Shown: one piece after another, positions 1-5,101 of the stretch | Layout: the number at the start of each line of letters is the position of its first letter | Position numbering within the stretch: position 1 is the stretch's first letter | DNA from: Gallionella sp. | GTDB lineage: Bacteria; Pseudomonadota; Gammaproteobacteria; Burkholderiales; Gallionellaceae | DNA: 5,101 bases | Reading direction: 5' to 3' | Assembly: GCA_030690245.1 (NCBI GenBank) | Contig: JAUYGW010000006.1 | Coordinates: 1-5,101 of the forward strand | Notes under the pieces: generated by a model | The model's database searches: none | Seen by the model: the letters and a program-made list of their open reading frames with translations, nothing else | What the model was told of the DNA's origin: nothing | Translations under genes and position numbers: made by a program

Positions 1-1
1 C

Positions 2-3000
2 GGCGCACAACTGGAAAACCGCTATCTGCTGCAAGCCGTATTCGGCCTCTGCTTCTTCCGTGAAGGTGCAGTGCTCACCCGCGTCAACTACCGCGACATG
101 GGTTCTGAAGAACTCGGCAGCGTATATGAAAGCCTGTTGGAACTGGTGCCGGTGGTCAGCGTCAGTGCAGGCGTCAGAAAATTCGGCTTCATCGGCGACG
201 AAGAGGCAGCCAGCACCAAAGGCAACGCCCGCAAGCTCAGCGGCAGCTACTACACGCCGGATAGTCTGGTGCAGGAACTCATTAAGAGCGCGTTGGAACC
301 TGTCATCGCGCAAACTCTGCAAGCCAACCCGCAGCAACCAGTCAAAGCACTGCTTGGCCTGACGGTTTGCGATCCAGCCTGTGGCTCGGGTCACTTCCTG
401 CTGGCGGCAGCTCGCCGAATTGCCGAAGAAGTGGCGCGGCTCAACGCCAGCGAAGGCAACCCGCTGCAAAACGATTACCGCCATGCCCTGCGCGAGGTCG
501 TTGCACACTGTATTTACGGCGTGGATAAAAACCCGATGGCGGTGGAACTCGCCAAGACTGCACTGTGGCTGGAAGCCTACACCCCGGATAGGCCGCTGAC
601 ATTTCTTGACCATCATTTGCGTTGCGGCGATGCGCTGTTGGGTGTGCTTGATCCGGCTATATTGGAAAACGGCATCCCCGACAAAGCCTTCAATGCTTTA
701 TCCGGCGATGACAAGGAGGTCGTGAAGGTACTGAAAAAGGCCAATCGAGAGGCACTCAAAAGCATAGTCAAAGTGCAGCGGCAAGAGTCAATGACAAACT
801 GGCTGGATGCCGTGAGCCCAACCGCTGCACTGGAAGCCCTGCCGGATGACACGCTTGATGCCATTGCAGCCAAGCGCGCCGCCTTCGCTCAAGTCGAGGC
901 GCACGCCGCGCAATCCCGTGCGCGTATCGCGGCGGATTTGTTTGTTGCCGCTTTTGTGTTGCCCAAAACGTCCGCCAACCAGTCCCTTATTCCGACCAGT
1001 CAGGATTTGTGGCTGGTGATGAACGGCAGCGCATCGCGCCCCGGTGTGCAGGCAGCAGCGACGCAGGCCGCGCATGACGCTCAAGCCTTCCATTGGCAAT
1101 TGGCGTTTCCGCAGATTTTCTCCCCTCGCCCGCAAGCGGGAGAGGGGGCGGGGGAGAGGGCATCAGGCTTCGATGTGTTGCTCGGCAACCCGCCGTGGGA
1201 GCGCATCAAACTTCAGGAGGAAGAATTCTTCGCCACGCGCAGCCCGCTGGTAGCCGAATCTCAACACAAGGCCGAGCGCGGTCAGCGCATTGAGTTGCTC
1301 AAGCAAGGCATGTTGTTGCATACCCTGTACCCTGAAATTGAGGCCGCGCAGGGACTGATGCCGCCCAATCAGGCCGAGCAACAACTGTATGCGGGGTTTC
1401 TATCGGCACGACGCAGCGCAGAGGCTTCCAGTCTGTATGCGCACGATTCCGGTCGCTATCCCCTGACTGGTGTAGGTGACGTGAATACTTATGCGCTGTT
1501 TGCCGAAACTTTTGCGCAATTGATGAGCGAGCAGGGGCGATCTGGTTTCATTGTGCCAACGGGGATTGCTACCGACGACAGCACCAAGGCATATTTCGAG
1601 GCAATTTCTCAGCACGGGAAACTGGCTACCTTGCTGGCTTTCGAGAATGAGGGATTCATTTTCCCTGCGATTCATCATTCGACTCGTTTTTGTATCTTGA
1701 CTCTCGGTCGAGTTGAAAAAGCCGAGTTTGTCTTCTTTGCACGTAAACCATCGCAAGTGCATGACCCTCGCCGCCGTTTCACCCTGACGCCGGAGGAGTT
1801 TAATCTCATCAACCCCAATACTCGCACCTGTCCGGTATTCCGTAGCAACAAGGATGCTGAATTAACCAAAAAGCTCTACCGCGCCACGCCAGTGCTGATC
1901 GAAGAAGGGAAACTAGAAAAAAATCCGTGGGACATACGCTTCGTGCGTTTGTTTGACATGTCCAACGACAGCACGCTGTTCTACAACGAGGTAGATGCGA
2001 ACCGCTTGCCCTTGTATGAGGGCAAGATGATTCATCAGTTCGACCATCGCTGGGCGACCTATCTTCCCTCATCCTCTGGAGCCGGTGGTGAGGGCGAAGT
2101 GGATTCGCGTGACTGCACCGAGGTCGAAAAAGCCAACCCCAATTTCACTGTGACCCCGCGTTATTGGGTAGATGCTACCGAAGTCAATCAGCGCTTAGCA
2201 GATAAGGGCTGGGAGCGGGGATGGCTGATGGGCTGGCGGGACATCACCAGTGCACACGTATTACGAACTGTGATTGCTTCGGTGGTGCCGAGGGTGGGGG
2301 TAGGGCACACTATGCCGCTCATGTTCACTACCCAAGAAACCAGCATATCGGCAGCCCTGTTCGGCAACCTTGAATCGCTTGTGCTCGATTACATCGCTCG
2401 TGTAAAAGTTGGAGGCACGCATCTAACCTATGGCTATTTGAAGCAGTTCCCAATATTACCCCCTGACCGCTATACCGAATCCGACATTGCCTTCATCGTT
2501 CCCCGCGTATTGGAGCTGACCTATACCGCCCACGATCTCAAACCTTGGGCAGAAGACTTGGGTTATGACGGCGAGCCTTTCGCATGGAACCCGGATCGTC
2601 GTGCCTTGCTGCGCGCCGAACTGGATGCCTACTACGCCAAGCTCTACGACCTAACCCGCGATGAGTTGCGCTACATTCTCGATCCCGCCGATGTGATGGG
2701 CGATGACTATCCATCGGAAACTTTCCGTGTGCTCAAGAATAGCGAGATTAAGGAGTTCAGCGAATATCGCACGGCACGGTTGGTTCTGCGCGAATTCGAC
2801 CGTATGGCGTTGGCCGATGCGGCGCATGAACCTTACCTGAGCTTTCTGGAGCCACCACCCGGCCAACCATCGTCGCCGCAGTATTCATCCATCGGCATCA
2901 TACGTGACGAGGATGATGCACGCATGGCCGGGTTGGTGCTGGCAATCATCCGGCAAGCGGGCGCGTTGTCGCGCCAGAGTCTGACACTGGCATTGACCGC

Positions 3001-3340
3001 GGCGCATACGTCCGGAGCAACTACCATTCCGTTGACGCAGGCCGAGCTGGATATGCTTGCCGCCTACCGCCAATCGCACCTGGCTATGCTGCTGCCCGCT
3101 CGTCTCGAACGGACGCAGTTGGTGCTGCGGTTCTTCGAGGATGTAGGAGCGATTCGTATCGAGCAGCAAGGCGCGTGGATTGCGGCGGCAGCAGATGTGC
3201 CCCTACCAGCCGGTGTGATCGTTGAACAGGGCATCGAAGAGATTGCGGGCATTCTGCTGCGCACTGCCCGTGCCAACCTTGAACGACAAGCTGCCGACGA
3301 CTTGGGCACCGCTTCGCAACTTTCGACGAAGCGGGTATAG
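2..3340 (+). CDS. Eco57I-type DNA N6-adenine methyltransferase, 5'-partial
   Basis: Transfers a methyl group from S-adenosylmethionine to the N6 of adenine in a DNA target; such enzymes act as type IIG/IIL restriction-modification proteins or as the modification part of multigene defence systems. Counting from the first full codon at base 2, the visible part is 1112 residues. ELGSVYE (about 36-42) and GSYYTP (81-86, motif X-like) precede DPACGSG (124-130, SAM-binding motif I), GVDKNP (about 173-178), CGD (208-210) and catalytic NPPW (396-399). Target-recognition sequence follows, including LTYGYLKQFPILPP near 808-821. An extra domain lies beyond a proline-rich linker (about 950-960). The frame is open to the left edge, so the GTG at 71 is internal and the real start is upstream; an N-terminal nuclease could lie there, but none is visible here. 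Two repeat-like insertions occur in frame (about residues 374-387 and 688-700). The stop is TAG at 3338-3340. PglX of BREX and DrmMI of DISARM are related alternatives; the enzymatic class is firm, the system is not. Confidence 0.95.
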   Translation, partial: GAQLENRYLLQAVFGLCFFREGAVLTRVNYRDMGSEELGSVYESLLELVPVVSVSAGVRKFGFIGDEEAASTKGNARKLSGSYYTPDSLVQELIKSALEPVIAQTLQANPQQPVKALLGLTVCDPACGSGHFLLAAARRIAEEVARLNASEGNPLQNDYRHALREVVAHCIYGVDKNPMAVELAKTALWLEAYTPDRPLTFLDHHLRCGDALLGVLDPAILENGIPDKAFNALSGDDKEVVKVLKKANREALKSIVKVQRQESMTNWLDAVSPTAALEALPDDTLDAIAAKRAAFAQVEAHAAQSRARIAADLFVAAFVLPKTSANQSLIPTSQDLWLVMNGSASRPGVQAAATQAAHDAQAFHWQLAFPQIFSPRPQAGEGAGERASGFDVLLGNPPWERIKLQEEEFFATRSPLVAESQHKAERGQRIELLKQGMLLHTLYPEIEAAQGLMPPNQAEQQLYAGFLSARRSAEASSLYAHDSGRYPLTGVGDVNTYALFAETFAQLMSEQGRSGFIVPTGIATDDSTKAYFEAISQHGKLATLLAFENEGFIFPAIHHSTRFCILTLGRVEKAEFVFFARKPSQVHDPRRRFTLTPEEFNLINPNTRTCPVFRSNKDAELTKKLYRATPVLIEEGKLEKNPWDIRFVRLFDMSNDSTLFYNEVDANRLPLYEGKMIHQFDHRWATYLPSSSGAGGEGEVDSRDCTEVEKANPNFTVTPRYWVDATEVNQRLADKGWERGWLMGWRDITSAHVLRTVIASVVPRVGVGHTMPLMFTTQETSISAALFGNLESLVLDYIARVKVGGTHLTYGYLKQFPILPPDRYTESDIAFIVPRVLELTYTAHDLKPWAEDLGYDGEPFAWNPDRRALLRAELDAYYAKLYDLTRDELRYILDPADVMGDDYPSETFRVLKNSEIKEFSEYRTARLVLREFDRMALADAAHEPYLSFLEPPPGQPSSPQYSSIGIIRDEDDARMAGLVLAIIRQAGALSRQSLTLALTAAHTSGATTIPLTQAELDMLAAYRQSHLAMLLPARLERTQLVLRFFEDVGAIRIEQQGAWIAAAADVPLPAGVIVEQGIEEIAGILLRTARANLERQAADDLGTASQLSTKRV
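1121..1162 (+). repeat. Palindromic repeat element inserted in frame in the methylase
   Basis: A GC-rich imperfect palindrome pairs 1121-1133 with 1136-1148 around a two-base AA centre, with one G/A mismatch (1128/1141) and a terminal T-G wobble. It is followed by a G-rich tail to about 1160. The sequence matches, from memory, a dispersed repeat seen in many proteobacterial genomes that is read in coding regions as peptides like SPxPxAGEGxGER. Here it encodes SPRPQAGEGAGERA, 14 codons, between LAFPQIF and SGFDVLLGNPPW. Removing 42 bases would keep the frame and join two segments that normally sit close together in this methylase family. The exact borders are inferred. It has no T tract and lies inside an intact gene, so it is not a terminator. 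Confidence 0.75.
2063..2101 (+). repeat. Possible decayed second copy of the palindromic repeat
   Basis: An imperfect inverted repeat (CCCTCA at 2066-2071, TGAGGG at 2089-2094) encloses CCTCTGGAGCCGGTGG-like sequence. The end of this stretch resembles the G-rich tail of the element at 1121-1162, is in the same orientation and is read in the same frame: GAGGEGE here against GAGERA there. It encodes the low-complexity peptide LPSSSGAGGEGEV between the HRWATY and SRDCTEVEKANPNF segments of the methylase. It could equally be an ordinary flexible loop, and alignment to homologues would decide. Confidence 0.35.
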
Positions 3341-3347
3341 GATCAGG
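3339..3347 (+). promoter_or_regulatory. Weak ribosome binding site for the SMC-like ATPase gene
   Basis: AGGA at 3339-3342 overlaps the methylase stop codon and lies 11 bases before the ATG at 3354; CAGG at 3344-3347 is closer but a poorer match. Neither is strong. With only 13 bases between the genes, translation is probably helped by ribosomes finishing the methylase. No promoter-like sequence is evident in the gap. Confidence 0.35.
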
Positions 3348-3353
3348 CCAGAC

Positions 3354-5101
3354 ATGGAAGAATTGATCAAGCGCCTAGCGACACAGAAGACTGCACCACG
3401 TCTTTGGATCGAGCGTTTGTCGATTTTTAGCGAGCCAAGTATCGATCATTGCGTCCGGTCGATTTCGTTCCGGCGTGGCATCAATATTGTCTGGGCACGT
3501 GAGCCGGATGATGAGAGCGCTTATGCGGGAGTTCACGCGGCAGGGCATGGAGTTGGCAAGACTTCGCTGTGCCTGCTGCTGCGTTACTGCCTGGGCGATA
3601 GCACCAAGTCGATTGATGAGCTGCGGGAAGAGGTGCTCGGCGAATATCCCCAAGGCGGCGTTGGTGCCATCGTGCATGTTGGTAGTGAAGTCTTCACGGT
3701 ATTTCGTTTTTTCAACGCTTACCGTGAGGGTTTCGCATCCCCCGGCGACGATTTGGTCGCCCTGCTGACCGATGGCGGCGCGCAGTCCTTCAAGGATTTC
3801 GAGGCGCACCTTTCCGGGGTGATGCTGTCGGGCGTGTCTCCGCGAGCAATCCCGGAAACGGGGCAGGCCATTCTGTGGCGGTATTTGCTGGCGTGGATGG
3901 CGCGAGACCAAGGTGGGCGCTTTAAGAGTTTTTTTAGTTGGCGCGAAGGCGAAGGAACCGGCTTGCAGCGACCACGGCAAGACCCGCCAATCGTGATGCG
4001 TGCTGTGCTGGGTTTATTGGCTCAAGACGAATCGGAAGAGTTGATACTCGTGCGAACCTTGGAGCGGGATTTAGAAGCAGCGGAAGCAGCAACGACCCGT
4101 CTTCGGCATGAGCCAAGCCTGATCCGGGGGCGTATCGAATCCGAACTCCGGGCATGGCTTCGCGTGCCCGCCGATTTGCCGATGCGTTCCGACGATATGT
4201 TCAAGGATTCCGTCGAAACGGTGATTCGTGGCGCGAAGGTTGCGACGGCGGCAAAACTGGCCGGCCTGGATGGCGAATATGAAACGCTGACCAATCAGCT
4301 TGTCGAGCTTCGCATGAATCATCGGCAACTGGAGAATGAATATGATCTGGCTGACAACGATTACAAGATGGCAGATGCAGCACGGAATAAGGACGAAAGT
4401 GCGTATCGGTTACTTGCTGGGAAACGCGAGAAACTGAAGTCTCTGGTCGGTTCGTGCGAACACGGCCAGGTCGCGTTTCAGGAATGCACCCATATCCAGA
4501 AAGAAATTCAGACCTTGAGCATCGCGGATGGCCGCGACAAGAATGCGCTGGCGAAAATCGGAGACGACTGGGCGGCGCGCGCGGCACAGTCGCTGCAACG
4601 CTGGGTACAGGCCGAAAAACCTCTGCAATTGGCGCAGCAACAGGTTTCCGCGAAAGAGCGTGAGAGCAAGGCACTGCGAATAAAGCGAGACTCCGCCGCA
4701 CTCGAATTGGATCGCGGGCAGCGTTTGCTGTCGGAACTCGAACGGTGGGAGAAAGCCTCCGGGTCGCCCGAGGCCGCAGAGCAGATAGAACAGTCCGTAT
4801 CGCGTTGCACTGACATTACGAATAACACCAATGCGGCGCGAGTGCGGCTTGCGACACTCCAGCACGAGAGATCAAGTCGTGAGCGTTCCATCGGCGAACT
4901 TACCGATATGATGTCACGCGCACTGTTATCCAACGAAGCCTTTGGCAGTCTGGAAGTACGGGATGAAATCCGCCCGTTTCAATTATCGCTCCGAGGTGGA
5001 GAGGCCTTCCGGGTACTGGAAATTCTGTTGGGCGATGTGGTGTGCATGCTGGATTCGAGCGATCCGGCAAGTGCCTTTCCCGGTTTGCTGATTCATGATT
5101 G
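3354..5101 (+). CDS. SMC/Rad50-like coiled-coil ATPase, 3'-partial
   Basis: A P-loop ATPase of the SMC/Rad50-like type, probably a DNA-binding or DNA-sensing motor. 582 residues are visible and the frame is open at the right edge. The ATG at 3354 is the first ATG of the frame in a suitable place and is followed soon by LWIERLSIFSEP, typical of the first strand of the head. GINIVW (42-47) precedes the Walker A motif AGHGVGKT (63-70, then SLCLLLRYCLG). After a head-lobe region (to about 225), helical, charged, coiled-coil-like stretches run about 229-255, 300-365 and 383-527. Between the last two is a short apex with C368, H370, C378 and H380. GGEAF (548-552) sits where the ABC signature is expected, and PGLLIHD ending at D582 fits Walker B, so only the last part of the ATPase head is missing. 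It lies 13 bases behind the methylase in the same direction, suggesting one operon. It resembles SMC-like proteins of defence loci such as DUF2326-type ATPases; that family name is tentative, the ATPase call is strong. Confidence 0.9.
   Translation, partial: MEELIKRLATQKTAPRLWIERLSIFSEPSIDHCVRSISFRRGINIVWAREPDDESAYAGVHAAGHGVGKTSLCLLLRYCLGDSTKSIDELREEVLGEYPQGGVGAIVHVGSEVFTVFRFFNAYREGFASPGDDLVALLTDGGAQSFKDFEAHLSGVMLSGVSPRAIPETGQAILWRYLLAWMARDQGGRFKSFFSWREGEGTGLQRPRQDPPIVMRAVLGLLAQDESEELILVRTLERDLEAAEAATTRLRHEPSLIRGRIESELRAWLRVPADLPMRSDDMFKDSVETVIRGAKVATAAKLAGLDGEYETLTNQLVELRMNHRQLENEYDLADNDYKMADAARNKDESAYRLLAGKREKLKSLVGSCEHGQVAFQECTHIQKEIQTLSIADGRDKNALAKIGDDWAARAAQSLQRWVQAEKPLQLAQQQVSAKERESKALRIKRDSAALELDRGQRLLSELERWEKASGSPEAAEQIEQSVSRCTDITNNTNAARVRLATLQHERSSRERSIGELTDMMSRALLSNEAFGSLEVRDEIRPFQLSLRGGEAFRVLEILLGDVVCMLDSSDPASAFPGLLIHD

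Noticed and set aside
71..73. GTG as the start codon of the methylase
   Set aside because: The frame is open and family-like from base 2 (for example YLLQAVFGLCFFREG), so this GTG is an internal valine codon.
1121..1148. GC-rich hairpin as an intrinsic terminator
   Set aside because: It lies in the middle of an intact coding region and is followed by G-rich sequence with no T tract.
1917..1923. Run of seven A as a phase-variation or frameshift site in the methylase
   Set aside because: Seven bases is short for phase variation, the reading frame is intact through it, and no alternative frame continues with family-like sequence.
2284..2309. GTGCC...GGCAC inverted repeat around a G-rich stretch
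   Set aside because: It encodes VVPRVGVGHTMPL, which looks like conserved methylase sequence, so the short symmetry is probably chance.
3929..3935. Run of seven T as a slippage site or terminator in the ATPase gene
   Set aside because: It encodes a plausible SFFSWRE segment of the head domain, the frame continues, and no stem of note precedes it.
3375..3980. Antisense open frame of about 200 codons opposite the ATPase gene
   Set aside because: It is fully covered by a well-supported gene on the + strand, has no recognisable domain and has a composition expected of a complement of GC-rich coding sequence. The same applies to the antisense frames at 4201-4701, 4410-4865 and 4508-4933.
4455..4493. 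Classical Rad50 CxxC zinc hook
   Set aside because: The spacing is CxH-x7-CxH and not CxxC, so it is reported only as a candidate atypical metal site.

Overview
This window shows two adjacent, same-strand genes, both cut by the window edges, that look like part of a bacterial anti-phage or restriction-modification locus. The base composition (mid-to-high 50s % GC by eye), the codon use and a GC-rich palindromic repeat of a type common in Pseudomonadota suggest a beta- or gammaproteobacterium. This is inference; no rRNA or housekeeping gene is present to confirm it.

Region 1 (2-3340, +) is the large C-terminal part (1112 visible residues) of an Eco57I-type DNA N6-adenine methyltransferase. 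Its reading frame is open at the left edge, so the true start and any N-terminal nuclease or accessory domain lie outside. It carries the GSYYTP, DPACGSG, DKNP and NPPW motifs, a target-recognition region and an extra C-terminal domain. Two short repeat-like insertions (1121-1162 and about 2063-2101) sit in frame inside it. The first is a clear palindromic repeat element lying only a few codons before the catalytic NPPW motif.

Region 2 (3354-5101, +) begins 13 bases after the methylase stop and runs off the right edge. It encodes an SMC/Rad50-like coiled-coil ATPase, with a P-loop near the N-terminus, two coiled-coil stretches around a CxH-x7-CxH apex, and then a signature-like GGEAF segment and a Walker B strand ending in LIHD at the last complete codon. 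No stop codon is seen.

The tight spacing suggests one operon. A plausible reading is that the methylase marks self DNA, while the SMC-like ATPase works with partners outside the window in sensing or processing unmodified DNA. This resembles the logic of multigene methylase defence systems such as DISARM class 1 and BREX, but no diagnostic gene of either (DrmA/B/C, PglZ, BrxC) is visible, so the system cannot be named from this window. No RNA gene, CRISPR array, transposase, promoter or terminator was recognised, and no intergenic stretch exceeds 13 bases.
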